A stretch of 64,000 nt of DNA from Tritrichomonas musculus (taxonomy: Eukaryota; Parabasalia; Tritrichomonadida; Tritrichomonadidae), in contig JAPFFF010000015.1 of assembly GCA_039105265.1 (NCBI GenBank), forward strand, positions 2,976,001-3,040,000, read 5' to 3'. Position 1 is the stretch's first letter. Every line of letters begins with the position of its first letter. The position numbers and the translations under genes are program-made. The notes below the pieces were generated by a model that ran no database searches, was not told the origin of the DNA, and saw only the letters and a program-made list of their open reading frames with translations. Below are positions 44,459 through 54,987 of this stretch, one piece after another.

Positions 44459-45297
44459 GAGGAGGGTCAACTAATTGAATGGGAAATTTTTTCTCATTGT
44501 TTGCCTTTTTTTGCGTTATGTAATTAATAAATTCTAAATTCTATTTTATTTATAAATAATATAAAAATAATTATATATAAATATTACTTTTATGATTTGA
44601 TTAAGGGCAATCGATGAAAATTGGAGAATATAAATTTCAAATAATTCAAGATAGATCAAATGATGATTTGAAAGTATCCGCTAATATAATTAGAATAAAC
44701 CATGCGAGATTCAATATTTTTACAAAATGGCTGAGATATAACCAGTTTTTTGAAATAATTACTGATGCTATTAAATCAAACATTGCCACAAATTCAACAC
44801 ACCAAATCATTCGAAAACAATATATTAGATATATATGCGTATAATAAATCTATTTATTCGACTAAATCTCAAATCCCAACTACCAATATTTTATTAGAGT
44901 CATAATAAGTTACACTCGATCATTAGTTTTATGCATACCATCAAGCAAATATATAAGTTGATATAAAATACCGTATGAGTAATTATTTTTTATATCTATA
45001 TATATGATTAAATATGCAAGAATATTTAAAAAATATTAATATCCCATCAAGAAAAATTTGTAAATCTAATATACTAAAATTTGAAAAGAAAAAATTGAGA
45101 GAAAAAAATATTTGAATATGCATTCAAATTAGACTAATATGGAATAAAACATTTTTATCTCAATAATATAAATAAATTATAGGGATATTTTAGATAGAAA
45201 AACTATTATATATTATATTAAATATTATGTGTACTTATGAAAAATCCAAACCAATTATACTATGAGTTTTTGTGTTAAAAATAAGTTGACTCTCCTC
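44459..45297. mobile_element. Non-autonomous DNA element, 839 bp, 10-bp target duplication
   Basis: Ends GAGGAGGGTCAACTAATT (left) and GAGGAGAGTCAACTTATT (right, complemented) are flanked by TTTCAAGTGA at 44449-44458 and 45298-45307. The joined flanks (GAGGTTTTTCAAGTGATGG) match an uninterrupted paralogous site at about 39899-39945 on the other strand, which is an empty site. A 9-10-bp duplication with G-starting ends suggests a MULE-mobilised element. No transposase is encoded. Confidence 0.75.
44614..44844 (+). CDS. Hypothetical 76-aa frame inside the 839-bp element
   Basis: ATG to stop of 76 codons, Ile/Asn/Lys-rich with some pattern of amphipathic helices (FNIFTKWLRYNQFFEIITDAI). It could be a leftover of the parent element's gene. 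There is no recognisable domain and no initiator upstream. In AT-rich DNA a frame of this length may be chance. Confidence 0.2.
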   Translation: MKIGEYKFQIIQDRSNDDLKVSANIIRINHARFNIFTKWLRYNQFFEIITDAIKSNIATNSTHQIIRKQYIRYICV

Positions 45298-45307
45298 TTT
45301 CAAGTGA

Positions 45308-45924
45308 TGGTAAATAATTATTTTATATTTTTTATAGTGGAAATGCTATACTCAAAAAGTTGCAAAAAAGAGAATCAAAAATAAATTAATTATTTAAATA
45401 AATTAATCTTAAATTATTGACTATCAAGGCCAAATTAAACTTTTCAATATTTCTCAAAAAAAATTTAATACAAACTTTTTGAGAAATTGTAAATTTTTTA
45501 TTTATCTACAGTTTTATTCTTTTATCTACAGCTTAATTATTCTATTTACCACCAGCAAAAATCATTTAGATCATTTAATTGGATTCTCTTTTTTTTTTTT
45601 TTTTTCTTCTTTTTGACCATTATTTTATCTTAGCAACGACAACTTTTGAATGACAATGTTTGGCCAACACTAACGAGTTCATCATATTTTAGTGAAACTT
45701 TTCAATTCTTAACAACGGAAATCATTGAAATTATTAATTGAATTAATAGGATTAAAAACACTAGTTTTAAGCAAATATGATTAAATACCATAAATAGATC
45801 ATATTTATATATTTTCACAATTTTTCAAAAAATTATATTTATACAATTTTCACAAAATATAATTATTTTTAGCAACGGAAAGAATTGAAAATTGAAATTC
45901 ATCAATTTTTTCAATTCTAAATAT
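45308..45924. other. Intergenic, upstream of the Pmp-like gene
   Basis: AT-rich. The first 25 bases are the continuation of the dispersed repeat that the 839-bp element invaded. A long T tract occurs at 45591-45605. The only regulatory signal seen is the initiator next to the gene. Confidence 0.5.
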
Positions 45925-45930
45925 TCATTT
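45925..45930 (+). promoter_or_regulatory. Inr-type initiator of the Pmp-like gene
   Basis: TCATTT, an exact TCA(+1)YT match; the +1 A at 45927 is 14 nt before the ATG. Confidence 0.6.
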
Positions 45931-45940
45931 ATATCTTGAT

Positions 45941-48900
45941 ATGATTTTGATATTATTCCAAATATTAAAATTAGTTGCATCTCATTCAGAGAATGAATTA
46001 AGAAAAAGCATCTTAGATACCAATGGATCTTGCAAAGAAAAACCTTTTACTGATCTTGTAGATATTATCTCAGGAAGTATCCCACCAAATCCATCTGTAA
46101 ATGCTTTTTATGCATGCGACCAGACAATGAACAGAATTGATGCACCAACAAGTGTTATATATTTCTACTCATGCAAATTTTCAAATCTTGGTGAAAGATC
46201 TAATTCAGGCGGGGCCATATTTTTAACAACAAAAGGTGGCTATCCCAATAAAAAATTTAAATCAATTGAAATATACAATTGCTTATTTGAAAATTGCAAT
46301 GCAAATATTGGGGGTGCAATTTATTTTGCAACTCAACAAAATTCAAGGGGACTAAATATCGTAAATAGTACATTTAATAACAATAAAGCTATATCAAATG
46401 GAGGTGCCATCTATTTCTCAGCTATCAATGGTACATTTGAAAACTGCAAATTTTCCAATAATGCAGCTCCAAACGGTGCTGATATATACTTTAATCACAA
46501 TTCAACAAGTATTTGCAATGAACTCCTTAAAGTTCAAAAAAATAAATTTATTCATGATCAATCCGAAAGTACAAGTATTGGATCTATCGTCTTTCTTTCT
46601 TGGACACGAAACAAGTTCAACTTTAATAATAACGAAATCATAATCCAAAACGTAAATGACTTATATTTGTTTGATATTGATAATTCAAGAGCAGGTTCTC
46701 TTGATGATACTACTTTATTACTTGATTCCAACTGCATTTCATCTTTAGAATTGATTACAAAATCAGAAGCTTTAACAAACGTTATTAACAAAGAAAAATT
46801 CTCTGTTGATTGCCTTTCTGATGATCCAAAAGATGATCAGACTTCATGCCCAAGTTACACTCCATCTGATAACTTAATTATTCTTACTGATAATCAGGAA
46901 TATGAATCAGATGGAAATAAAATTGTCTACGGATGCAACATAAATTTAAAGAAAATTAATGCCGATAAATGCCTTTTGCTTGTTTATAATTGCAAATTTT
47001 TGAGCCTTTCTAAATCTACAGAAGACGATGGAGGTGCCATTTACATAGTTACTTATTCAAGCACACATGAGACTAGCCCAACACCTGATGGAGATTATGA
47101 AATAATTGGCTGCACTTTTGATCAATGCGGAAATGATAATATTGTATCAGGTGGTGCTATTTACTATGCTTCAAAACAGCATGATAGGAATATAAAGATT
47201 GCTAATTGCTCATTTAATTCCAATTCTGCACTGCAGGGTGGCGCTATTCATATAGATGCATCAATTGGAAACATAGAAAATTGCATATTTAAAGACAATC
47301 TTGCCATTGATGGTAGTGATATTAACATCGTTTATCCTCAAATAGAATCAGAAAATTCAGATGGATTTATAAAAATTCAATACTGTTCTTTCTATTTCAC
47401 ACTGTCCGAAAATGCTGAAATAATAGATTCCTTCGTTAAAATCTATTGGGGGAATAATGCTAAATTTGATTTTAATAATAATATTATAACAGCTTCATGT
47501 TCGACAAGTATAGGATTTTTAGGATTTGAAAATAAAGATTCTTTTCCAAATCCTACAAGCGAAACAATGTTATTTGACTCGATTTGCAATTCATCAGAGT
47601 TTAAATTTAGTACGAATGAACAAATTAATAATATTATAACTGAAAATGCATTTTCCAATTCATGTAATCCAACGACCCCAACTAATGCACCAATCAATCC
47701 AACGACCCCAACAAATGCACCAGTCAATCCAACGACCCCAACTAATGCACCAGTCAATCCAACGACCCCAACAAATGCACCAGTCAATCCAACGACCCCA
47801 ACTAATGCACCAGTCAATCCAACGACCCCAACTAATGCACCAGTCAATCCACCTGTTGATCCAGCTGAATGTCCAGCTAAGCCAAGTGGAACAGTTGATG
47901 ATTTATCAAATAATCCAAGTACGTACCAACCAAGTTCCATTCTATATGGATGTTCATTAAACATTAAATCACGTATCGACAGTAATTTACATTGCGTTTC
48001 ACTTTATTCATGCACGTTTAAGGACCTCCAAGATTCATCAACAGAAGGAGGTGGAGCCATTTATATATTCACCAAAGGCAAGAATCCAAGCAATAATATT
48101 TTCAACTATATTGATCATTGTAAGTTTACTAACTGCCGTTCTACACAAGGAGGTGCATTATCAATATCCACAGCACAACCAACACGATTATTCAATATCA
48201 CATCATGCACATTTGAATCAAATGAAGCGACCACGAATGGAGGAGGAGCCATTTGTTTCAAAGGAGTTTATTCAATTATTGAAGGATGTAAATTCATCAA
48301 CAACAAAGCTAATGAAAAAGGTAATGACATCTATTTTAAATGTGGTGAAACATCAAGCAATGATAAACAAAGCTTCACCATTCAAAACAACAAATTTGAA
48401 ATAAATGTTGATCGAAGTTCATCAATTATTTATCTCGACTGGATCAAAACATCAGATTTTGCATTTTATTCGAATAAAGTTACTATCAACAACAACAACA
48501 ATGAATTATACTTCTTTGAATTTAATGGTTTAATTAGTGATGTTTCAGAAAACACTATGAATATCTCATCGAATTGTATCACATCATTAACATATGTTTG
48601 CAAGACAGAAGACCTTATGAAAGACAAATTCACATCAGGTTTTTCAACGGATTGCAGCAACTTACCTACAGAACCAATCAATCCAACGACCCCAACAAAT
48701 GCACCAATCAATCCAACGACCCCAACTAATGCACCAATCAATCCAACGACCCCAACTAATGCACCAGTCAATCCAACGACCCCAACTAATGCACCAGTCA
48801 ATCCAACGACCCCAACAAATCCACCAGTCAATCCACCTGTTGATCCAGCTGAATGTCCAGCTAAGCCAAGTGGAACAGTTGATGATTTATCAAATAATCC

Positions 48901-51900
48901 AAGTACGTACCAACCAAGTTCCATTCTATATGGATGTTCATTAAACATTAAATCACGTATCGACAGTAATTTACATTGCGTTTCACTTTATTCATGCACG
49001 TTTAAGGACCTCCAAGATTCATCAACAGAAGGAGGTGGAGCCATTTATATATTCACCAAAGGCAAGAATCCAAGCAATAATATTTTCAACTATATTGATC
49101 ATTGTAAGTTTACTAACTGCCGTTCTACACAAGGAGGTGCATTATCAATATCCACAGCACAACCAACACGATTATTCAATATCACATCATGCACATTTGA
49201 ATCAAATGAAGCGACCACGAATGGAGGAGGAGCCATTTGTTTCAAAGGAGTTTATTCAATTATTGAAGGATGTAAATTCATCAACAACAAAGCTAATGAA
49301 AAAGGTAATGACATCTATTTTAAATGTGGTGAAACATCAAGCAATGATAAACAAAGCTTCACCATTCAAAACAACAAATTTGAAATAAATGTTGATCGAA
49401 GTTCATCAATTATTTATCTCGACTGGATCAAAACATCAGATTTTGCATTTTATTCGAATAAAGTTACTATCAACAACAACAACAATGAATTATACTTCTT
49501 TGAATTTAATGGTTTAATTAGTGATGTTTCAGAAAACACTATGAATATCTCATCGAATTGTATCACATCATTAACATATGTTTGCAAGACAGAAGACCTT
49601 ATGAAAGACAAATTCACATCAGGTTTTTCAACGGATTGCAGCAACTTACCTACAGAACCAATCAATCCAACGACCCCAACAAATGCACCAATCAATCCAA
49701 CGACCCCAACTAATGCACCAATCAATCCAACGACCCCAACTAATGCACCAGTCAATCCAACGACCCCAACTAATGCACCAGTCAATCCAACGACCCCAAC
49801 AAATCCACCAGTCAATCCACCTGTTGATCCAGCTGAATGTCCAGCTAAGCCAAGTGGAACAGTTGATGATTTATCAAATAATCCAAGTACGTACCAACCA
49901 AGTTCCATTCTATATGGATGTTCATTAAACATTAAATCACGTATCGACAGTAATTTACATTGCGTTTCACTTTATTCATGCACGTTTAAGGACCTCCAAG
50001 ATTCATCAACAGAAGGAGGTGGAGCCATTTATATATTCACCAAAGGCAAGAATCCAAGCAATAATATTTTCAACTATATTGATCATTGTAAGTTTACTAA
50101 CTGCCGTTCTACACAAGGAGGTGCATTATCAATATCCACAGCACAACCAACACGATTATTCAATATCACATCATGCACATTTGAATCAAATGAAGCGACC
50201 ACGAATGGAGGAGGAGCCATTTGTTTCAAAGGAGTTTATTCAATTATTGAAGGATGTAAATTCATCAACAACAAAGCTAATGAAAAAGGTAATGACATCT
50301 ATTTTAAATGTGGTGAAACATCAAGCAATGATAAACAAAGCTTCACCATTCAAAACAACAAATTTGAAATAAATGTTGATCGAAGTTCATCAATTATTTA
50401 TCTCGACTGGATCAAAGCATCAGATTTTGCATTTTATTCGAATGAAGTTACTATCAACAACAACAACAACAATGAATTATACTTCTTTGAATTTAATGGT
50501 TTAATTAGTGATGTTTCAGAAAACACTATGAATATCTCATCGAATTGTATCACATCATTAACATATGTTTGCAAGACAGAAGACCTTATGAAAGACAAAT
50601 TCACATCAGGTTTTTCAACGGATTGCAGCAACTTACCTACAGAACCAATCAATCCAACGACCCCAACAAATGCACCAATCAATCCAACGACCCCAACTAA
50701 TGCACCAATCAATCCAACGACCCCAACAAATCCACCAGTCAATCCACCTGTTGATCCAGCTGAATGTCCAGCTAAGCCAAGTGGAACAGTTGATGATTTA
50801 TCAAATAATCCAAGTACGTACCAACCAAGTTCCATTCTATATGGATGTTCATTAAACATTAAATCACGTATCGACAGTAATTTACATTGCGTTTCACTTT
50901 ATTCATGCACGTTTAAGGACCTCCAAGATTCATCAACAGAAGGAGGTGGAGCCATTTATATATTCACCAAAGGCAAGAATCCAAGCAATAATATTTTCAA
51001 CTATATTGATCATTGTAAGTTTACTAACTGCCGTTCTACACAAGGAGGTGCATTATCAATATCCACAGCACAACCAACACGATTATTCAATATCACATCA
51101 TGCACATTTGAATCAAATGAAGCGACCACGAATGGAGGAGGAGCCATTTGTTTCAAAGGAGTTTATTCAATTATTGAAGGATGTAAATTCATCAACAACA
51201 AAGCTAATGAAAAAGGTAATGACATCTATTTTAAATGTGGTGAAAAATCAAGCAATGATAAACGAGGCTTCACCATTCAAAACAACAAATTTGAAATAAA
51301 TGTTGATCGAAGTTCATCAATTATTTATCTCGACTGGATCAAAGCATCAGATTTTGCATTTTATTCGAATGAAGTTACTATCAACAACAACAACAACAAT
51401 GAATTATACTTCTTTGAATTTAATGGTTTAATTAGTGATGTTTCAGAAAACACTATGAATATCTCATCGAATTGTATCACATCATTAACATATGTTTGCA
51501 AGACAGAAGACCTTATGAAAGACAAATTCACATCAGGTTTTTCAACGGATTGCAGCAACTTACCTACAGAACCAATCAATCCAACGACCCCAACAAATGC
51601 ACCAATCAATCCAACGACCCCAACAAATCCACCAGTCAATCCAACGACCCCAACAAATCCACCAGTCAATCCAACGACCCCAACTAATGCACCTGTTGAT
51701 CCAAGTGGATGCCCATCAAAACCAAGTGGAATAATTGATGATTTATCAACTAATCCAAGTTCGTACCAAACAAATTCCATTCTATATGGATGCAATCTTG
51801 AAATCAATACACGAATAAATGGATATGGCCATTCATTAAACATTTATTTATGCACTTTCAATGAAGTCAAATCATCGAGTGAAGAGAAAGGAGGAAGTAT

Positions 51901-53899
51901 ATACATATTCACTAGTGGCAAAAAAGGACCATCAAAGAGTAACATTTCTATTGAATATTGCACATTTACTAGTTGTGAATCACCGTATGGCGGTGCCATT
52001 GCACTTGAAACAGCTCAAATCTCACGATTCTTCAATATCAATCATTGTAAATTCATTTCGAACAAAGCTAGCAAAGAAGGAGGTGCTATTTATTTCTGTG
52101 CTGTCTTTTGCACTATTAGCGAATGCGAATTCATTAACAATGAAGCAAGTGAACAAGGAAGCACCATTTACTTCGAATGCAAAGAGGGTTCTACTTCATC
52201 ACCAAATCCATTCATAATCAAGAACAATAAATTTGAAATCAACAGTCAAATAACGACACCAATCATTCATTTAAACTGGACAGAAAAGTCAGATTTCATT
52301 TTCAATTCTAATGAAATCAGAATAAGTTCAAGCAATACACTTTATTTATTTACATCGAATGGAAATCTCACCAAGGGAAGCATGTCATATTCATCTAACT
52401 GCATTTCGCCATCAATAGACTTCATCTGTGATTCAACAAATAAAGAATTACATGATAAATTATTGACTGGATTTTCAGGTCCATGTGAACCAATTATTCC
52501 AACCGATCCAACTACAGAAACGACTTCTGCAATTGATGAAACTTCAGTGGCTACTTCAATTAGTCAGAAAACAACTGAACCAACAAATGCAGTTGAAACA
52601 ACGGAGCCAGAAATTCCAACAAAAGTTCCATCTGCAACTCCAATTGTTGATGATTTAATAGTTGATGATTCATTAGATTTTGAAGGTGATTCTATTGAAT
52701 TCACAAAAGATGGTTACAGCGTTAATAATATAGACCATTCCATTTCAAACAAAAACAGTGACATATTCCTTATTCATCCTCAAGGAGATTACAGCTTAAT
52801 TAAAATTAATACAACAAGTGAAAAGCCAGTTAAGACATCATTTGTTTCACCTAAAGTAAAAGATTCAACAGCAGTTATTTTGAAGCCATCAGATGGTTCA
52901 GACAACTTTGGATCAGGAGAAGTTGGAGTCCATGCAAATTCCAATCTCAAAAATATTGTTTTACAAAAGGAAAATGTTCCATTGAATATCTATAATAATG
53001 AAAACAGCAAAGTTTCTATTTCACTTGATAGTTCATTGAAATCCACATCACTCTCACTTAAAGACTTGATTGTTAATGATGGAGCAATTCAGATGCAAAT
53101 TCCATCTGAAACTAAAACGATTGAATTCAACTCCATCAATGCTTACAAGACTGATAGAGTTGAAGCAACCAGAAATAATGAACAAGTAGAAATCAAAGTT
53201 AATGATGTTAAATTAAACAAAGGATCACAATTAACAATCACTAAATTTAATGTAACTAACGTCATTAAAACAAGCTCACAATCAAAACTTATCGTTGAAT
53301 CAATGGTAGCATTTGATGATAATTCAAGAATGGAATTAATGGAATCATCATTGATTGATTTTGGATCTTCTTTGATTGAAGGTATTGTTAAAGAAATCAA
53401 ACTTTTGGAACCAGAACCTGAAAGCAAATTACAAGATGGTGAAAAAATGATTTCTTTAATGTGTGGAATTAACTTTAATTGCTCATTATGGAAGGAAAAA
53501 TTTGTTGGCAACAGTGAATATCTTTCTGCTAAATGCATTAAGAATAACTTTGACGATCAAGTGTGCCTTGCTGCAAGCAACAGTGCAAATGGACTAGATA
53601 AAAACGTTAATGATAAGAAGCCATTGTCCGGTGGCGCAATTGCTGGAATTGTAATTGCTGTCTTTGTTGTAGCCGCTGCTGCTGTCATTATTGTTCTCTT
53701 CGTTTTTAGGAAGAAGGCTGATAATAATAATATTGATCATCAATCTCAAGAAATCCAACAGGAAGTTGGAAATGAATCAATCGAAATCATCCAAAATCAA
53801 AAAGAAGTTGCTGATGTCTTTATTCAAGAAGATGTTTTTGGTGCAGATACCATGCATCATTCCGATGACCCATTTGTAAAGGAATTTGAAGAAAATTAA
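45941..53899 (+). CDS. Giant Pmp-like (polymorphic outer-membrane protein type) surface protein
   Basis: A 2652-aa frame. A short hydrophobic signal (ILILFQILKLVA, residues 2-13) starts the protein. Then come seven parallel beta-helix modules with GGAIYF and FxxN motifs typical of chlamydial Pmp repeats and their large trichomonad expansion. Modules 1, 2 and 7 are diverged, while modules 3-6 are almost identical copies of about 310-328 residues. Modules are joined by linkers of 3-6 units of the decapeptide NPTTPTNAPV. A Thr/Pro-rich stretch and a beta-rich juxtamembrane domain follow (about 2200-2540), then one transmembrane helix (GGAIAGIVIAVFVVAAAAVI..., about 2563-2589) and a 63-residue acidic cytoplasmic tail. 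It is thus a type I surface protein, probably for adhesion or surface variation. Thr-rich linkers would be O-glycosylated. The frame is intact across all repeats. Confidence 0.93.
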   Translation: MILILFQILKLVASHSENELRKSILDTNGSCKEKPFTDLVDIISGSIPPNPSVNAFYACDQTMNRIDAPTSVIYFYSCKFSNLGERSNSGGAIFLTTKGGYPNKKFKSIEIYNCLFENCNANIGGAIYFATQQNSRGLNIVNSTFNNNKAISNGGAIYFSAINGTFENCKFSNNAAPNGADIYFNHNSTSICNELLKVQKNKFIHDQSESTSIGSIVFLSWTRNKFNFNNNEIIIQNVNDLYLFDIDNSRAGSLDDTTLLLDSNCISSLELITKSEALTNVINKEKFSVDCLSDDPKDDQTSCPSYTPSDNLIILTDNQEYESDGNKIVYGCNINLKKINADKCLLLVYNCKFLSLSKSTEDDGGAIYIVTYSSTHETSPTPDGDYEIIGCTFDQCGNDNIVSGGAIYYASKQHDRNIKIANCSFNSNSALQGGAIHIDASIGNIENCIFKDNLAIDGSDINIVYPQIESENSDGFIKIQYCSFYFTLSENAEIIDSFVKIYWGNNAKFDFNNNIITASCSTSIGFLGFENKDSFPNPTSETMLFDSICNSSEFKFSTNEQINNIITENAFSNSCNPTTPTNAPINPTTPTNAPVNPTTPTNAPVNPTTPTNAPVNPTTPTNAPVNPTTPTNAPVNPPVDPAECPAKPSGTVDDLSNNPSTYQPSSILYGCSLNIKSRIDSNLHCVSLYSCTFKDLQDSSTEGGGAIYIFTKGKNPSNNIFNYIDHCKFTNCRSTQGGALSISTAQPTRLFNITSCTFESNEATTNGGGAICFKGVYSIIEGCKFINNKANEKGNDIYFKCGETSSNDKQSFTIQNNKFEINVDRSSSIIYLDWIKTSDFAFYSNKVTINNNNNELYFFEFNGLISDVSENTMNISSNCITSLTYVCKTEDLMKDKFTSGFSTDCSNLPTEPINPTTPTNAPINPTTPTNAPINPTTPTNAPVNPTTPTNAPVNPTTPTNPPVNPPVDPAECPAKPSGTVDDLSNNPSTYQPSSILYGCSLNIKSRIDSNLHCVSLYSCTFKDLQDSSTEGGGAIYIFTKGKNPSNNIFNYIDHCKFTNCRSTQGGALSISTAQPTRLFNITSCTFESNEATTNGGGAICFKGVYSIIEGCKFINNKANEKGNDIYFKCGETSSNDKQSFTIQNNKFEINVDRSSSIIYLDWIKTSDFAFYSNKVTINNNNNELYFFEFNGLISDVSENTMNISSNCITSLTYVCKTEDLMKDKFTSGFSTDCSNLPTEPINPTTPTNAPINPTTPTNAPINPTTPTNAPVNPTTPTNAPVNPTTPTNPPVNPPVDPAECPAKPSGTVDDLSNNPSTYQPSSILYGCSLNIKSRIDSNLHCVSLYSCTFKDLQDSSTEGGGAIYIFTKGKNPSNNIFNYIDHCKFTNCRSTQGGALSISTAQPTRLFNITSCTFESNEATTNGGGAICFKGVYSIIEGCKFINNKANEKGNDIYFKCGETSSNDKQSFTIQNNKFEINVDRSSSIIYLDWIKASDFAFYSNEVTINNNNNNELYFFEFNGLISDVSENTMNISSNCITSLTYVCKTEDLMKDKFTSGFSTDCSNLPTEPINPTTPTNAPINPTTPTNAPINPTTPTNPPVNPPVDPAECPAKPSGTVDDLSNNPSTYQPSSILYGCSLNIKSRIDSNLHCVSLYSCTFKDLQDSSTEGGGAIYIFTKGKNPSNNIFNYIDHCKFTNCRSTQGGALSISTAQPTRLFNITSCTFESNEATTNGGGAICFKGVYSIIEGCKFINNKANEKGNDIYFKCGEKSSNDKRGFTIQNNKFEINVDRSSSIIYLDWIKASDFAFYSNEVTINNNNNNELYFFEFNGLISDVSENTMNISSNCITSLTYVCKTEDLMKDKFTSGFSTDCSNLPTEPINPTTPTNAPINPTTPTNPPVNPTTPTNPPVNPTTPTNAPVDPSGCPSKPSGIIDDLSTNPSSYQTNSILYGCNLEINTRINGYGHSLNIYLCTFNEVKSSSEEKGGSIYIFTSGKKGPSKSNISIEYCTFTSCESPYGGAIALETAQISRFFNINHCKFISNKASKEGGAIYFCAVFCTISECEFINNEASEQGSTIYFECKEGSTSSPNPFIIKNNKFEINSQITTPIIHLNWTEKSDFIFNSNEIRISSSNTLYLFTSNGNLTKGSMSYSSNCISPSIDFICDSTNKELHDKLLTGFSGPCEPIIPTDPTTETTSAIDETSVATSISQKTTEPTNAVETTEPEIPTKVPSATPIVDDLIVDDSLDFEGDSIEFTKDGYSVNNIDHSISNKNSDIFLIHPQGDYSLIKINTTSEKPVKTSFVSPKVKDSTAVILKPSDGSDNFGSGEVGVHANSNLKNIVLQKENVPLNIYNNENSKVSISLDSSLKSTSLSLKDLIVNDGAIQMQIPSETKTIEFNSINAYKTDRVEATRNNEQVEIKVNDVKLNKGSQLTITKFNVTNVIKTSSQSKLIVESMVAFDDNSRMELMESSLIDFGSSLIEGIVKEIKLLEPEPESKLQDGEKMISLMCGINFNCSLWKEKFVGNSEYLSAKCIKNNFDDQVCLAASNSANGLDKNVNDKKPLSGGAIAGIVIAVFVVAAAAVIIVLFVFRKKADNNNIDHQSQEIQQEVGNESIEIIQNQKEVADVFIQEDVFGADTMHHSDDPFVKEFEEN
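47852..51700 (+). repeat. Four near-identical intragenic repeats of about 984 bp
   Basis: Copies begin at 47852, 48836, 49820 and 50747, each with CCTGTTGATCCAGCTGAATG. The spacings are 984, 984 and 927 bases. The shorter third copy is explained exactly by two fewer 30-base linker units and one extra Asn codon. Between copies only a handful of bases differ, so duplication or gene conversion was recent. Confidence 0.95.
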
Positions 53900-54010
53900 T
53901 TAGATTAGAATTACATTTAATAAAAGTTTTCTTTTCTTTTCTTTTTTTTTATCTTAGTCAAAGAATAAATTTATTCATTATTTGGAATATTTTTTTGAGC
54001 TTCGTATTTT

Positions 54011-54668
54011 GACTCAATACTTTTGCGACTCAACAATTTCATGACACAATTTTATGACTCAACAATTTCATGACTCAATTTTATGACTCAACAATTTCAT
54101 GACTCAATTTTTGACTCAACAATTTCATGACTCAATTTTTGACTCAACAATTTCATGACTCAATTTTATGACTCAACAATTCTATGACTCAATTTTATGA
54201 CTCAACAATTTCATGACTCAATTTTATGACACAACAATTTCATGACTCAATTTTTGACTCAACAATTTCATGACTCAATTTTATGACTCAATTTTATGAC
54301 ACAACAATTTCATGACTCAACAATTTCATGACTCAACAATTTTATGACTCAACAATTTTATGACTCAACAATTTCATGACTCAATTTTATGACTCAACAA
54401 TTTCATGACTCAATTTTATGACTCAATTTTATGACTCAACAATTTCATGACTCAACAATTTCATGACTCAACAATTTTATGACTCAATTTTATGACACAA
54501 CAATTTCATGACTCAACAATTTCATGACTCAACAATTTTATGACTCAACAATTTTATGACTCAACAATTTTATGACTCAATTTTATGACTCAACAATTTT
54601 TTGATTCAATTTTTGACTCAATAATTTTATGATTCAATTTTATGACTCAACAATTTCATGACACAATA
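54011..54668 (+). repeat. Minisatellite downstream of the Pmp-like gene
   Basis: About 650 bases made of the words TTATGACTCAACAATTTC and ATGACTCAATTT in irregular alternation, units of about 13-16 bases. It begins 110 bases after the Pmp-like stop codon. It is non-coding, with high similarity between units. Confidence 0.9.
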
Positions 54669-54987
54669 AAGATATTTCTTATTAAATATATTTTTATTAT
54701 TTTAGACTAATATCAAAATATTTATGATATAATAACCTGCAAAATGATAAAACTTCCCATTCAAGAACAAAAAACACTAATAGAAATGCATTCCATACTC
54801 TTCAAAATAATATCTCAATTTAATTTCTTTGATTACAAAAACGATGACCCAATTATTTGAATAAGTATAATTTTTTAAAAGGATATCAACAAAACCTCTT
54901 TGAAAAGTGGTCTATCATAATCCCATTTATATACGATCATCTTACCTAAGTGTTCTGTACAGTATAAAAATTTTGTTTTTTCTTGAA
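54669..54987. other. Intergenic between minisatellite and BspA-type gene
   Basis: AT-rich, no gene, repeat or RNA feature seen. Confidence 0.5.

Noticed and set aside
48466-51843. Repeated frames inside the Pmp-like gene on both strands
   Set aside because: They recur with the 984-bp repeat period and are out-of-frame readings of the real gene.
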